From Halomonas urmiana (lineage in GTDB: Bacteria > Pseudomonadota > Gammaproteobacteria > Pseudomonadales > Halomonadaceae): 64,000 nt of DNA. The notes under the pieces were generated by a model. It was not told where the DNA came from. It ran no database searches and saw only the letters and a program-made list of their open reading frames with translations. The stretch is taken from NCBI RefSeq assembly GCF_005780185.1, contig NZ_VBUI01000001.1:186001-250000 (forward strand), given 5' to 3'. This document shows, one piece after another, positions 40,746 through 50,355 of this stretch (within the stretch, counting starts at the first letter, position 1; each line of letters opens with the position of its first letter). The position numbers and the translations under genes are program-made.

Positions 40746-42950
40746 ATGGACGACGTCACGGCGATTCTCGACCACATGAACCCGGCTCAGCGCGAGGCCG
40801 TCAGCGCCCCCCAGGGCAACCTGCTGGTGCTGGCCGGGGCCGGCTCCGGCAAGACCCGGGTGCTGGTTCACCGCATCGCCTGGCTGATGCAGGCCGAGGG
40901 GCTCTCGCCCTATGCGCTGCTCGCCGTGACCTTCACCAACAAGGCGGCGCGCGAGATGCGTACCCGCCTGGAGGCGCTGCTCGGCATCTCGCTGCGCAAC
41001 GTCTGGGTCGGCACCTTCCACTCCATCGCCCACCGCCTGCTGCGTACCCACTGGCAAGACGCGCGCCTGCCCCAGCACTTCCAGATCATTGACAGCGACG
41101 ACCAGCTGCGCCTGGTCAAGCGGCTGCTCAAGGACCACCGCGTCGACGACGAGCGCTTCCCGCCGCGTCAGGTGCAGTCGTTCATCTCCGGCTGCAAGGA
41201 GGAGGGGCTGCGCCCCCATCAGGTCGATGCCCATGGCGACGCCTACATGGCCCAGATGGTCGAGCTCTACGAGCGCTACCAGCTGACCTGTGAGCGCGGC
41301 GGCCTGGTCGACTTCGGCGAGCTGCTGCTCAGGAGCCTGGAGCTTCTGCGCGACAATCCGGCGCTGCTGGCCCACTACCGGGAGCGCTTCGGCCACGTGC
41401 TGGTCGACGAGTTCCAGGACACCAACACCCTGCAGTATGCCTGGCTCAAGCTGCTGACCGGCATGTCGACACCGATGACCGTGGTCGGCGACGACGACCA
41501 GTCGATCTACGGCTGGCGTGGCGCGCGCATCGAGAACATCCGCCGCTTCGAGCAGGAGTTCCCCGGCACCAAGACCGTGCGCCTGGAGCAGAACTACCGC
41601 TCCACCAGCGCCATCCTCGACGCCGCCAACGCCCTGATTCGCCACAACAGCGAGCGCATGGGCAAGGAGCTGTGGACGGCCGGCCACCGCGGCGAGCCGA
41701 TCTCGGTCTACGCGGGCTTCAACGACCTGGACGAGGCGCGCTTCATCGTCGACACCCTCCGCGAGAAGGTCGAGGAGGGCGTCAATCGCCGCGAGATGGC
41801 GATCCTCTACCGCTCCAACGCCCAGTCGCGGGTGCTCGAGGAGACGCTGATTCGCCAGGGCGTGCCCTACCGCATCTACGGCGGTCAGCGCTTCTACGAG
41901 CGCCTCGAGATCAAGAACGCCCTGGCCTACCTGCGCCTGCTGCTCAACCGTGACGACGACGCCTCGCTGGAGCGGGTGATCAACGTGCCGGCTCGGGGCA
42001 TCGGCACGCGCACCGTGGAGGTGCTGCGCACCCGCGCCCGGCAGACCGAGGTCTCGCTGTGGCAGTCGCTGCACGATGCCCTGCTGGATGCCTCACTCAA
42101 GGGACGCGCCGCCACAGCCGTGCGCGCCTTCGCCGACCTGATCGAGCGGCTCGACAACGACACCGCGGGCCTGGCGCTCCACGAGATCATCGATCACGTC
42201 ATCACGACCTCCGGACTGATCGAGCACCACCGCAGCGAGAAGGGCGAGAAGGGGCAGGCGCGGGTCGAGAACCTCGAGGAACTGGTCACCGCCGCCAAGG
42301 CCTTCACCCAGGGCGAGAGCTTCGAACCGCCCGAGGCCGGTGAGGGCGGTGCGGCGCTGGAGGCCTTCCTCTCCGAGGCGGCGCTCAACGCCGGCGATCA
42401 CGAGGCCGACGAGTTCGAGGACTGCGTGCAGCTGATGACCCTGCACTCGGCGAAGGGGCTGGAGTTCCCGGTGGTGTTCATCGCCGGGGTCGAGGAGGGG
42501 CTCTTCCCGCACAAGATGTCCATGGAGGAGCCGGGGCGCCTGGAGGAGGAGCGCCGGCTCTGCTACGTGGGCCTGACCCGCGCCATGCGCAAGCTCTACC
42601 TGACCCACGCGGAGCTGCGACGGCTGCACGGCAAGGAGACCTTCCAGCGGCCGTCGCGCTTCCTGCGCGAACTGCCGGAGGAGTACCTGGAGGAGGTGCG
42701 CCTGCGTGGCCAGATCTCCCGGCCGGTGACCACTCGCCCGAGCGCGGGGCTCTCCCGCCAGACCTCGGTGGACGGGGGCGGCGAGCTGCCGTCCCTGTCG
42801 CTGGGCCAACGGGTCAATCACCCGGTCTTCGGTGAGGGGGTGATCCTCAATGCCGAGGGGGAAGGCGAGCGTGCGCGGGTGCAGGTCAGCTTCGAGGGCG
42901 AGGGCGACAAGTGGCTGGTGCTGGGCTTCGCCAAGCTCACGCCGCTGTGA
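40746..42950 (+). CDS. uvrD: DNA helicase II UvrD
   Basis: 3'-5' helicase of mismatch and nucleotide-excision repair; 734 aa (E. coli 720). The start at 40746 gives MDDVTAILDHMNPAQREAV, which aligns with E. coli UvrD; the frame is open back through the heptad array, but that part is not protein-like. Walker A AGAGSGKTR, VDEFQDTNTLQYAWLKLL, GDDDQSIYGWRGA, and LMTLHSAKGLEFPVVF are motifs I to VI territory. The C-terminal Tudor-like tail LGQRVNHPVFGEGVI is also present. No LexA box was seen upstream. Confidence 0.97.
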   Translation: MDDVTAILDHMNPAQREAVSAPQGNLLVLAGAGSGKTRVLVHRIAWLMQAEGLSPYALLAVTFTNKAAREMRTRLEALLGISLRNVWVGTFHSIAHRLLRTHWQDARLPQHFQIIDSDDQLRLVKRLLKDHRVDDERFPPRQVQSFISGCKEEGLRPHQVDAHGDAYMAQMVELYERYQLTCERGGLVDFGELLLRSLELLRDNPALLAHYRERFGHVLVDEFQDTNTLQYAWLKLLTGMSTPMTVVGDDDQSIYGWRGARIENIRRFEQEFPGTKTVRLEQNYRSTSAILDAANALIRHNSERMGKELWTAGHRGEPISVYAGFNDLDEARFIVDTLREKVEEGVNRREMAILYRSNAQSRVLEETLIRQGVPYRIYGGQRFYERLEIKNALAYLRLLLNRDDDASLERVINVPARGIGTRTVEVLRTRARQTEVSLWQSLHDALLDASLKGRAATAVRAFADLIERLDNDTAGLALHEIIDHVITTSGLIEHHRSEKGEKGQARVENLEELVTAAKAFTQGESFEPPEAGEGGAALEAFLSEAALNAGDHEADEFEDCVQLMTLHSAKGLEFPVVFIAGVEEGLFPHKMSMEEPGRLEEERRLCYVGLTRAMRKLYLTHAELRRLHGKETFQRPSRFLRELPEEYLEEVRLRGQISRPVTTRPSAGLSRQTSVDGGGELPSLSLGQRVNHPVFGEGVILNAEGEGERARVQVSFEGEGDKWLVLGFAKLTPL

Positions 42951-42980
42951 CGCCTGCCCGCCTCTGCGCGCCGTGACGCC

Positions 42981-42999
42981 CCGCCCCCGATCGGGGCGG
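42981..42999 (+). terminator. GC hairpin after uvrD
   Basis: CCGCCCC (42981-42987) and GGGGCGG (42993-42999) with loop CGATC. No T-run follows, so termination is uncertain. Confidence 0.4.
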
Positions 43000-43100
43000 C
43001 GCTTGCCGGGTAATTCAGCCGTGTCGCATACTCGTGGACAGACACGTGTTTAGCCCGCAGGCACTGTGGGAAGAATAATCACACCTGGAGTCACGCTCGC

Positions 43101-44201
43101 ATGCAACGCCGCGTATTTCTCAAGAACAGCCTCAAGACCGTGGGCGTCGGTGCCGCCGCCGGCGCCACCGTCCCCTTCATCGCCACGGCCAGCGCCCAGG
43201 AGACCATCACCTGGGACATGGTGACCTCCTGGCCCAAGAACTTCCCGGCACTCGGTACCGGCGCCAACGACTTTGCCGCGCGTATCGAGCGGATGTCCGG
43301 GGGTCGCATGAAGATCCGCGTGCACGGCGCGGGTGAACTGGTGCCCGCCATGGAGGTGTTCGATGCGGTGGGCGAGGGCACGGCCGAGCTGGGCCACTCC
43401 GCCTCCTACTACTGGCGCGGCAAGACCCTGGCCGCCCAGTTCTTCACCGCCGTGCCCTTCGGCATGACCACCACCGAGACCAATGCCTGGCTCTATCACG
43501 GCGGCGGTCAGGAGCTCTGGGACGAGGAGTACGCCAAACACAACCTCAAGCCCTTCCCGGTGGGCAACACCGGCACCCAGATGGCCGGCTGGTTCAAGAA
43601 GGAGATCGCCTCGCTTGCCGACATGCAGGGCCTCAAGTTGCGGCTGCCGGGACTGGCCGGCGAGGCGATGAACCGCATCGGCGTGACCACCGTGAACACT
43701 CCCGGGTCCGAGATCTTCACCTCCCTGCAGACCGGCGTGCTGGACGCCGCCGACTGGGTCGGCCCCTACAACGACCTGGCCTTCGGCCTGCACCAGGTGG
43801 CCCCGTACTACTACACCTCGGCCTGGAACGAACCCAGTGCCGTGCTCGAGGGGATGGTCAACCTGGACGCCTGGAATGCCCTGCCCGACGACCTCAAGGC
43901 GGTGGTCAGCGAGGCGGCCATGGCCTCCAACCTGGCGATGATCAGCGAGTTCGCGGTGCGCAACGCCGAGGCCCTCGAGACCCTGGTCGACGAGCATGGT
44001 GTGCAGCTGCGCACCTTCCCCGAGGAGGTGCTGGTGGCGCTTCACGATGCCGCCCGGCAGGTCCTCGCCGAGCAGGTGGAGAAGGACGAGGCGTCGCGCC
44101 GGGTCTACGACTCCTACACCGCCTTCCAGCAGAAGGTGCGTCGCTTCACCGACGTGGGCGAGTTCGCCTACCTGAAGACTCGGGAAAAGGTCGGCGCCTG
44201 A
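43101..44201 (+). CDS. TRAP transporter substrate-binding protein (DctP/TakP type), Tat signal
   Basis: Periplasmic binding protein of the TRAP family; 366 aa. The N-terminus MQRRVFLKNSLKTVGVG with a following hydrophobic stretch and ATASAQET is a twin-arginine (RRxFLK) signal, typical of TakP-like keto-acid binders. FVP-type family motifs include AGELVPAMEVFDAVGEGTAELGHSA quoted in part as GELVPAMEVFDAV, and KLRLPGLAGEAMNRIG with the conserved carboxylate-binding Arg. No DctQ or DctM membrane subunit lies next to it, so it is an orphan here. The substrate is unproven. Confidence 0.9.
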   Translation: MQRRVFLKNSLKTVGVGAAAGATVPFIATASAQETITWDMVTSWPKNFPALGTGANDFAARIERMSGGRMKIRVHGAGELVPAMEVFDAVGEGTAELGHSASYYWRGKTLAAQFFTAVPFGMTTTETNAWLYHGGGQELWDEEYAKHNLKPFPVGNTGTQMAGWFKKEIASLADMQGLKLRLPGLAGEAMNRIGVTTVNTPGSEIFTSLQTGVLDAADWVGPYNDLAFGLHQVAPYYYTSAWNEPSAVLEGMVNLDAWNALPDDLKAVVSEAAMASNLAMISEFAVRNAEALETLVDEHGVQLRTFPEEVLVALHDAARQVLAEQVEKDEASRRVYDSYTAFQQKVRRFTDVGEFAYLKTREKVGA

Positions 44202-44230
44202 CGGCTGCCGCTGAGCCTTTCGGATACCGC

Positions 44231-44255
44231 CATGGGCGCCCTCGCGGCGCCCATG
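44231..44255. terminator. Hairpin between convergent TRAP and thioesterase genes
   Basis: CATGGGCGCC (44231-44240), loop CTCGC, GGCGCCCATG (44246-44255): perfect 10-bp stem placed between two converging genes. No T-run on either side. Confidence 0.6.
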
Positions 44256-44285
44256 TGCTGCCGGGGCGTGTCTCTTGCCGGGATA

Positions 44286-44753
44286 TCAGTCGTGCTGGCG
44301 CACGCCGCGGATCCGTCCGTTCTCGTCCAGGGCGACCATCACGAAGCGTGCCTCGGTGACCTTGTGCAGCTCCTGGGGATCGCGCTCGTGGGGGGCGCGG
44401 ATCCACACCTCCACGTCGATCTTGATCGAGCTGTGACCGATCTCGCTGACGCGGGTGAAGATATTCACCATGGAGCCCACCCGCACCGGGCAGAGGAAAT
44501 CCATGGCCTCGATGGCCACGTTGGCCGTGCGGCCCAGGGCCTCGCGGCCGGCGGCCACCTCGGCGGCCTCGTCCATGCGGGCGACCAGCCAGCCGCCGGG
44601 AATGTCGCCGTGCAGGTTGGTATCCTGGCGAGTGGCCAGCAGCTTGAGGGTCAGCTGACCCTGCGGGGCGGGGGTATCGTCGATGTCTGTCATGGCGGGC
44701 GTTACGACTCGCATTGTTGTTGTGGGGGGCGTCGAGGCGGTGGAGGTGTTCAT
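44286..44753 (-). CDS. Acyl-CoA thioesterase, hotdog fold (YciA-like)
   Basis: Hydrolyses acyl-CoA thioesters; 155 aa. The core matches YciA: LLATRQDTNLHGDIPGGWLV with the catalytic Asp in DTNLHGDI, AIEAMDFLCPVRVGSMV, and IKIDVEVWIRAP. The start at 44753 has GGAG 6 bases upstream; it adds about 20 low-complexity residues (STASTPPTTT), and an internal ATG at 44693 lacks a ribosome site. Divergent from pstS. Confidence 0.88.
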   Translation of the reverse strand: MNTSTASTPPTTTMRVVTPAMTDIDDTPAPQGQLTLKLLATRQDTNLHGDIPGGWLVARMDEAAEVAAGREALGRTANVAIEAMDFLCPVRVGSMVNIFTRVSEIGHSSIKIDVEVWIRAPHERDPQELHKVTEARFVMVALDENGRIRGVRQHD

Positions 44754-44871
44754 CGCCGCTCCATGGTATACGTCGAGGGCCCGCGTTCACCACCGTGGCG
44801 GCGCGACATCCTGCCGCCGGCCACGATCTCCCGGTATCGTCTTCTTCATCTTCGCGTCTCGAGGAGCCGCC

Positions 44872-45837
44872 ATGTCCGTCGTCCCGTTCCGCCGTCTGAT
44901 TCACTGGCTGTTGCTGATCGCGTTCTGCGTGCCCCTGGCTCAGGCGCAGGCCGATGATCGTGATCGGGGAGAGGCGATCGTCGGGACCCTAGGGACGATG
45001 GGCTCCGATACCATGGCGGGGCTGATGCTGCGCTGGGGGGAAGCCCTGGTGCGCCGCCATCCCGGCATTCGGCTGCAGCTGCAGGCCAGCGGCTCGGCCA
45101 GTGCCCCGCCGGCGCTGGTGGCCGGGACCACCCGGCTGGGGCCGATGTCGCGCCCCATGAGCGACGCCGAGCGCCACGCCTTCGTCGCGCGTCACGGCTA
45201 TCCGCCGCGTGAGCTCACGGTGGCCCGCGACGCCCTGGTGGTGGTGGTGCACCGTCACAACCCCCTCGCGGGTCTCGGGCGCCGCGAGCTGGATGCCGTC
45301 TTCTCCGACACGCGGCGCTGCGGGGCGCCGGCCGCGATCCGCGACTGGCAGGCGCTGGGGGTCGATTGGCCCGAGGGGCGTATCCGCCTCCACGGCCGCA
45401 ACGCCGCCTCCGGCACTCAGGCGCTGTTCCGGCGGGTCGCGCTCTGCAGTGGGCTCTTCCGTCCGGCCGTCAACGAACACCCCGGCTCGGCCGCGGTGGT
45501 GGCGGCGGTGGCCGAGGACCCGCGGTCCATCGGCTACGCCGGCCTCAATCACCTCACGTCGGGCGTCAAGGCGCTGGCCCATCGCATCGATGACGGGACG
45601 CTTCGCGCCCCTGACCCCGAAGCGGTGCGACGCGGCGAGTATGCCCTGTCGCGCGACCTCTATCTCTATCTCAACGTGCCTCCCGGCGAGGCGCTGCCGG
45701 CCCCCGAGCGCGCCTTCCTCGACCTGGTGTTGTCTCCCGCCGGGCAGGCCGTCGTCGAGGAGCTCGGCTTCGTTGCCCTGCCCGAGGCGCAGCGACGACG
45801 CCAGCGCCGCGCGCTGGCGCTGGATGACGGCGGCTGA
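44872..45837 (+). CDS. pstS: Phosphate ABC transporter substrate-binding protein PstS
   Basis: Periplasmic phosphate-binding protein, first gene of pstSCAB-phoU. The start at 44872 (GAGGAG 6 bases upstream) gives a signal peptide cleaved near AQAQADDRD. 321 aa. The phosphate-binding loops are GTMGSDTMAGLM, QASGSASAPPALVAGTT and HGRNAASGTQALFRR. No Pho box was seen before it; the visible one lies after its stop, before pstC. Confidence 0.9.
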   Translation: MSVVPFRRLIHWLLLIAFCVPLAQAQADDRDRGEAIVGTLGTMGSDTMAGLMLRWGEALVRRHPGIRLQLQASGSASAPPALVAGTTRLGPMSRPMSDAERHAFVARHGYPPRELTVARDALVVVVHRHNPLAGLGRRELDAVFSDTRRCGAPAAIRDWQALGVDWPEGRIRLHGRNAASGTQALFRRVALCSGLFRPAVNEHPGSAAVVAAVAEDPRSIGYAGLNHLTSGVKALAHRIDDGTLRAPDPEAVRRGEYALSRDLYLYLNVPPGEALPAPERAFLDLVLSPAGQAVVEELGFVALPEAQRRRQRRALALDDGG

Positions 45838-45839
45838 GG

Positions 45840-45879
45840 CTGTCATCCGCCTGTCATCACCCTGTCGTACTCTTACTTT
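45840..45879 (+). promoter_or_regulatory. Pho box and -10 element upstream of pstC
   Basis: Three direct repeats in 11-base register: CTGTCAT (45840-45846), CTGTCAT (45851-45857) and CTGTCGT (45862-45868). The first two are perfect PhoB half-sites. TACTTT at 45874-45879 is a likely -10 in the position typical of PhoB-activated promoters, which lack a normal -35. It lies 3 bases after the pstS stop and would let PhoB start a pstCAB-phoU transcript. Confidence 0.85.
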
Positions 45880-45905
45880 AGCCCTCGTTTTCCACAGGTC
45901 CGGTC

Positions 45906-47132
45906 ATGCTCGACTCCCCCCCGCCGACTGCCGTGCGACGCCGCCTGCGTCAGGGGCGCGATCGCCTGGCCACCGCGCTGATCACCGCGGGGGGCATCGG
46001 CGTAATCGCCGCGCTGCTGGCCATCGGGCTCTTCCTGGCGGTGGAGGTGGTGCCGCTGTTCTGGCCGTCGGGGGAGGCGAGTGCGATCCACGCCGAGGCG
46101 CTCTGGGGGGGCGGTGAGACGGCCGCCGAGGACGCCACCCGCCATCGCTGGGCGCCCACGGCCACACTGACCTCAGGCGAGGCGCCGCGGATCAGCCTGG
46201 TGCCGCTGGCCTGGGGCACCCTGGAGGCGGCGGCCTGGGCGCTCGCGATCGCCGTGCCCCTGGCGCTGGGGGCGGCGGCCCACTCCTCGCTGTTCATGTC
46301 CCGGCGCCTGCGCAGCCGCCTGAAGCCGACACTGGAGCTGATGGAGGCGCTGCCGGGCGTGGTCGTCGGCTTCGTCGCCGGCCTGGTGCTGGCGCCCTGG
46401 GTCGAGCGTCATCTGGCCGAGGTCGTCGCCTGCCTGGTGCTACTGGTGCCGGGGCTGCTGCTGGCCGGCGGGCTGCGCTCGCGGCTTCCCGCTCGCTGGC
46501 GCGAGGCGCTGCCGCTGGGCTGGGCCGGGCTGTGGCTGGTGCCCTGGTTGGCGCTGGTGCTGGCCGCGTCCGTGTGGCTCGCCCCCTGGCTCGAGGCGCT
46601 GGCGTTCGACGGCGACCTGCGCCGCTTCCTGGAGCTGCGCCTGGGGCTCGATATCGCCGTGCGCAATGCCTTGATCGTCGGCGCGGCCATGGGTTTCGCC
46701 GTGATGCCGAGTATCTATGCGCTCGCCGAGGATGCCCTCTCGGGGGTGCCGGCGAGCCTGGCGGAGGGCGCCCAGGCGCTGGGGGCGACCCGCTGGCAGA
46801 CTCTCTGGAGGGTGGTGCTGCCCGCGGCGTCGCCGGGCATCTTCTCGGCGGTGATGATCGGTGCCGGGCGGGCCGTGGGCGAGACCATGATCGTGCTGAT
46901 GGCCAGTGGCAATGCCGCCCTGATGACCCTCAATCCCCTCGACGGCCTGCGCTCCCTGGCGGCGACCATCGCCATCGAGCTGCCGGAGGCCGGCCCCGGG
47001 GGCGTGCACTATCAGTTGCTGCTGCTGGCGGCCCTGGCGCTGTTCGTCTTCACCTTTCTGGTCAATACCCTGGCCGAGCTGGTGCGTACGCGGCTGCGCC
47101 GGCGCTATCGGCGGCTGGGAGGCGGATCATGA
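45906..47132 (+). CDS. pstC: Phosphate ABC transporter permease PstC
   Basis: Inner-membrane permease subunit; 408 aa, with six predicted helices in the C-terminal two thirds. A membrane helix at about 22-50 is followed by a periplasmic loop. The coupling motif reads EGAQALGATRWQTLWRVVLP (about 288-307), and AVGETMIVLMASGNAA follows. It is longer than E. coli PstC (319 aa), as in pseudomonads and relatives. ATGA overlap with pstA. Confidence 0.92.
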   Translation: MLDSPPPTAVRRRLRQGRDRLATALITAGGIGVIAALLAIGLFLAVEVVPLFWPSGEASAIHAEALWGGGETAAEDATRHRWAPTATLTSGEAPRISLVPLAWGTLEAAAWALAIAVPLALGAAAHSSLFMSRRLRSRLKPTLELMEALPGVVVGFVAGLVLAPWVERHLAEVVACLVLLVPGLLLAGGLRSRLPARWREALPLGWAGLWLVPWLALVLAASVWLAPWLEALAFDGDLRRFLELRLGLDIAVRNALIVGAAMGFAVMPSIYALAEDALSGVPASLAEGAQALGATRWQTLWRVVLPAASPGIFSAVMIGAGRAVGETMIVLMASGNAALMTLNPLDGLRSLAATIAIELPEAGPGGVHYQLLLLAALALFVFTFLVNTLAELVRTRLRRRYRRLGGGS

Positions 47133-48670
47133 AGGCAGAACCTTCTCGCCGGCTGCGCCTGCCCCGTGGCGAAGGCGCCGGGGCCTGGCTCGCCGCGGGT
47201 AGCGTGGCGCTCTCGCTGCTGGCATTGCTGGCGCTGCTGGCACTGCTGACCGTGCGTGGCTTGGGGCACTTCTGGCCATCGCCCGTGGAGCTCGTCGAGC
47301 TCGAGGGTGGCCGGCAGCTCGCCGGCGAGCGGGTCCGCGAGGTGCCGCACGCCGGCGGCGACGGCCTCGAGCGGCTCTATCGCATCGGCAACCAAGACCT
47401 GGAGGGCGGGCGCTGGGCCTGGGTGAGGCTCTCGGCCATCGAGGCGGTCAGCCATCCCGCGGATCTGGTGGTGGTGGAGCGCCGTCGCTGGGGGCAGGCG
47501 ATCGGCCGGCTGTCGGCGTTTCAGGGCGCCAGCGGTGAGCGGATCGAGGGGGAGGCCGCCTGGCCGGCCCTCGAGGCACGCCTGGCCGAGCTCGGCACGC
47601 TGCGCGACGCCCGGGACCGCCTGCGCGAGGAGGTGATCCTGCCGCTCGCCGGGCGAAACGACGAGACGGCGGCACGCGAGCTTAAGGCGGCCCACGCCCG
47701 GCTGCGCGAGCTGCAGTCGGCCATGGCGGGCGGGCGCCTGATTCTGGCGACCGCTGACGGAGAAGGGCTCGCGGTGCCGCTGGAACAGCTGCTCGGTGCG
47801 CGTCGCCCCAATGCCATGTCGCCCCTCGACAAGCTCGTCGCCTGGGGCGAGGGCGTCTGGCGCTTCCTCTCCGAGGGACCGCGGGCGGCCAACACCGCCG
47901 GCGGCGTCTGGCCGGCGATCTTCGGCACCGTGCTGATGGTCATGCTGATGTCGATCCTGGTGACGCCCTTCGGCGTGCTGGCGGCGATCTATCTTAACGA
48001 GGTGGCCCACCAGGGGCGGTTGACGCGGCTGGTGCGCATCGCCGTGCGCAACCTCGCCGGAGTGCCCTCCATCGTCTACGGCGTCTTCGGCCTCGGGGTC
48101 TTCGTCTACGGCATCGGCGGTCGTCTGGACAGCTGGTTCTTCGAGGCGTCCCTGCCCTCACCGACCTTCGGCACCGGCGGGCTGCTGTGGGCCTCCCTGA
48201 CCTTGGCGCTGCTGACCCTGCCGGTGGTGATCGTGGCCACCGAGGAGGGGCTGGCGCGGATTCCCGACCAGCAGCGTGAGGGCGCCCTGGCGCTGGGCGC
48301 GACCCGGCTGGAGATGCTCTCCCGGGTGGTGCTACCGATGGCCGCCCCGGCCATGCTCACCGGGGTGATCCTCGCCGTGGCCCGGGCCGCCGGCGAGGTC
48401 GCGCCGCTGATGCTGGTGGGGGTCGCCAAGCTGGCGCCCCAGGTGCCGGTGGACGGCGACTTTCCCTTCCTGCATCTTGAAAGGAAGTTCATGCACCTGG
48501 GCTATCACATCTTCGATGCCGCCTTCCACGGCGGCGATGTCCAGGCCGCGATGCCGCTGGTCTATGCCACGGCGCTGCTGCTGGTGCTGGTGATCCTGGT
48601 GCTTAACCTGACCGCAATATTTCTGCGTCATCATCTGAGTACGCGTCACGGGGCGCTCACGCGTCGATGA
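47129..48670 (+). CDS. pstA: Phosphate ABC transporter permease PstA
   Basis: Second permease subunit; 513 aa. The start at 47129 overlaps the pstC stop (ATGA); the frame is open further back only inside pstC. An N-terminal helix (about 20-42) is followed by a periplasmic domain of about 200 residues with charged helices, then the permease domain (about 265-510) with coupling motif [20 protein letters not shown] and [14 protein letters not shown]. The large insertion, absent from E. coli PstA (296 aa), is known from other marine gammaproteobacteria. Confidence 0.92.
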   Translation: MKAEPSRRLRLPRGEGAGAWLAAGSVALSLLALLALLALLTVRGLGHFWPSPVELVELEGGRQLAGERVREVPHAGGDGLERLYRIGNQDLEGGRWAWVRLSAIEAVSHPADLVVVERRRWGQAIGRLSAFQGASGERIEGEAAWPALEARLAELGTLRDARDRLREEVILPLAGRNDETAARELKAAHARLRELQSAMAGGRLILATADGEGLAVPLEQLLGARRPNAMSPLDKLVAWGEGVWRFLSEGPRAANTAGGVWPAIFGTVLMVMLMSILVTPFGVLAAIYLNEVAHQGRLTRLVRIAVRNLAGVPSIVYGVFGLGVFVYGIGGRLDSWFFEASLPSPTFGTGGLLWASLTLALLTLPVVIVATEEGLARIPDQQREGALALGATRLEMLSRVVLPMAAPAMLTGVILAVARAAGEVAPLMLVGVAKLAPQVPVDGDFPFLHLERKFMHLGYHIFDAAFHGGDVQAAMPLVYATALLLVLVILVLNLTAIFLRHHLSTRHGALTRR

Positions 48671-49521
48671 GCCCTCAAGCGTGGCGCCACCCGGGAGTCT
48701 CGATGCCACTCGTGAAGGAACAGCGATCGTCGCCCGACTCGGCGGCGATCATCGACTTTCCCCCCGAGGCCAGCAGCCTGGCCATCCGGGGGCTGAGTCT
48801 CGCCTATGGCGACAAGTCGGCGCTCAACAACCTCACGCTGAGGGTGCCACGGCATCGCGTCACCGCCTTCATCGGCCCCTCGGGCTGTGGCAAGTCGACC
48901 CTGCTGCGGGTGCTCAATCGCCTCCACGATCTCAACGACGAGGTGGTGCGCGAGGGCGAGGTGATGCTCGAGGGGGAGGACATCCATGCCCCCGAGGTGT
49001 CGGTGGCGGAGCTACGGCGACGGGTGGGCATGGTGTTCCAGTCGCCGAACCCCTTCCCGATGTCGATCCACGACAACGTGGCCTTCGGGCTGCGCCTGCA
49101 GGGCGGGCTGAGCAAGCGCAAGCGTGACGACATCATCGAGTGGGCGCTGCGTTCGGCGGCGCTGTGGGACGAGGTGAAGGATCGGCTGCGCGCCTCGGCC
49201 TGGTCGCTCTCCGGCGGCCAGCAGCAGCGCCTGGTGATCGCCCGGACCCTGGCGGTGGGCCCCGAGGTGCTGCTGCTCGACGAGCCGGCCTCGGCGCTCG
49301 ACCCGATCTCGACGCTGAAGATCGAGGAGTTGATCCGCAACCTGAAGTCGCACCTGACCCTGGTGCTGGTCACCCACAACATGCAGCAGGCGGCGCGAGT
49401 CTCCGACTACACCGCCTTCCTGCAGCAGGGGGAGCTGGTCGAGTACGCGCCCACCGACACCCTGTTCACCAATCCGCGCCTGGCGCGTACCGAGAACTAC
49501 ATCACCGGGCGCATGGCCTGA
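48667..49521 (+). CDS. pstB: Phosphate ABC transporter ATP-binding protein PstB
   Basis: ATPase of the phosphate importer; 284 aa (E. coli 257). ATGA overlap with pstA. Walker [27 protein letters not shown] with the PstB-specific NPFPMSI, signature [15 protein letters not shown], Walker B VLLLDEP, H-loop [14 protein letters not shown] start at 48703 (MPLVKEQ) is a possible shorter alternative, since the first 12 residues are not conserved. Confidence 0.95.
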   Translation: MSPQAWRHPGVSMPLVKEQRSSPDSAAIIDFPPEASSLAIRGLSLAYGDKSALNNLTLRVPRHRVTAFIGPSGCGKSTLLRVLNRLHDLNDEVVREGEVMLEGEDIHAPEVSVAELRRRVGMVFQSPNPFPMSIHDNVAFGLRLQGGLSKRKRDDIIEWALRSAALWDEVKDRLRASAWSLSGGQQQRLVIARTLAVGPEVLLLDEPASALDPISTLKIEELIRNLKSHLTLVLVTHNMQQAARVSDYTAFLQQGELVEYAPTDTLFTNPRLARTENYITGRMA

Positions 49522-49545
49522 CGGCCGGCCCCAAGGAGAGATTCC

Positions 49546-50274
49546 ATGGACATTACCAGCGATATCCACAGCCAGCATATCTCGCGGCAGTTCAACCAGG
49601 AGCTCGACGAGCTCAAGACGCACCTGATGGCCATGGGCGGCCTGGTCGAGAAGCAGGTCCAGGACGCCGTGGGCGCGCTGCTCGACCGCGACTCGGAGCT
49701 CGGCCAGCGGGTGGTCGACAACGATCGCGCCGTCAACGACATGCAGATCAAGATCGACGAGGAGTGCACCCAGGTGCTGGCGCGGCGCCAGCCCACCGCC
49801 TCGGACCTGCGCCTGGTGCTGGCGGTGATCCGCGCCGCCTCCGACCTGGAGCGCATCGGCGACGAGGCGAGCAAGATCGCGCGCAACGCCATCGACCTGA
49901 TCGAGTCCGATAGCGGCAACCGCGGCTTCGTCGAGGTGCGCATGATTAGCGAGCACGTGCGCCGCATGGTGCGCGATGCCCTGACCTCCTTCGCGCGCCT
50001 GGATACCGAGCTGGCGCTGAAGCTGGTCCACGAGGACGACGAGGTCGACAACGAGTACGGCAGCGCCATGCGCTCGCTGATGACCTTCATGATGGAGGAC
50101 GCCCGCTCGATCTCGCCGGTGCTCAGCGTGATGTGGATCCTGCGCGCCCTGGAGCGCATCGGCGACCACGCCAACAACCTGGCCGAGTACGTCGTTTACC
50201 TGGTCAAGGGACTCGATATCCGCCATACCGATCCCGAGGACCTCGACAAGGACATGTTCGAGCGCAATCCTTGA
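49546..50274 (+). CDS. phoU: Phosphate signalling regulator PhoU
   Basis: Links Pst to PhoR and keeps the Pho regulon off when phosphate is plentiful; 242 aa (E. coli 241). Two three-helix PhoU repeats, each with the metal-binding E(D)xxxD-type motif: ASDLERIGDEASKIARNA (about 102-119) and ALERIGDHANNLAEYVVY (about 202-219). Preceded by AAGGAGAG; last gene before a terminator. Confidence 0.96.
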   Translation: MDITSDIHSQHISRQFNQELDELKTHLMAMGGLVEKQVQDAVGALLDRDSELGQRVVDNDRAVNDMQIKIDEECTQVLARRQPTASDLRLVLAVIRAASDLERIGDEASKIARNAIDLIESDSGNRGFVEVRMISEHVRRMVRDALTSFARLDTELALKLVHEDDEVDNEYGSAMRSLMTFMMEDARSISPVLSVMWILRALERIGDHANNLAEYVVYLVKGLDIRHTDPEDLDKDMFERNP

Positions 50275-50303
50275 CCGCGCGGCTCGCTTGACCCTCAATG
50301 CGC

Positions 50304-50333
50304 AGGCCGCCGCCCCTCGGGCGGCGGCCTTTA
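50304..50333 (+). terminator. Terminator after phoU
   Basis: GGCCGCCGCCC (50305-50315), loop CTC, GGGCGGCGGCC (50319-50329), followed by TTTA. Ends the pst operon ahead of cysZ. Confidence 0.8.
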
Positions 50334-50355
50334 CGTGATGATGAGGACTGTCCGG

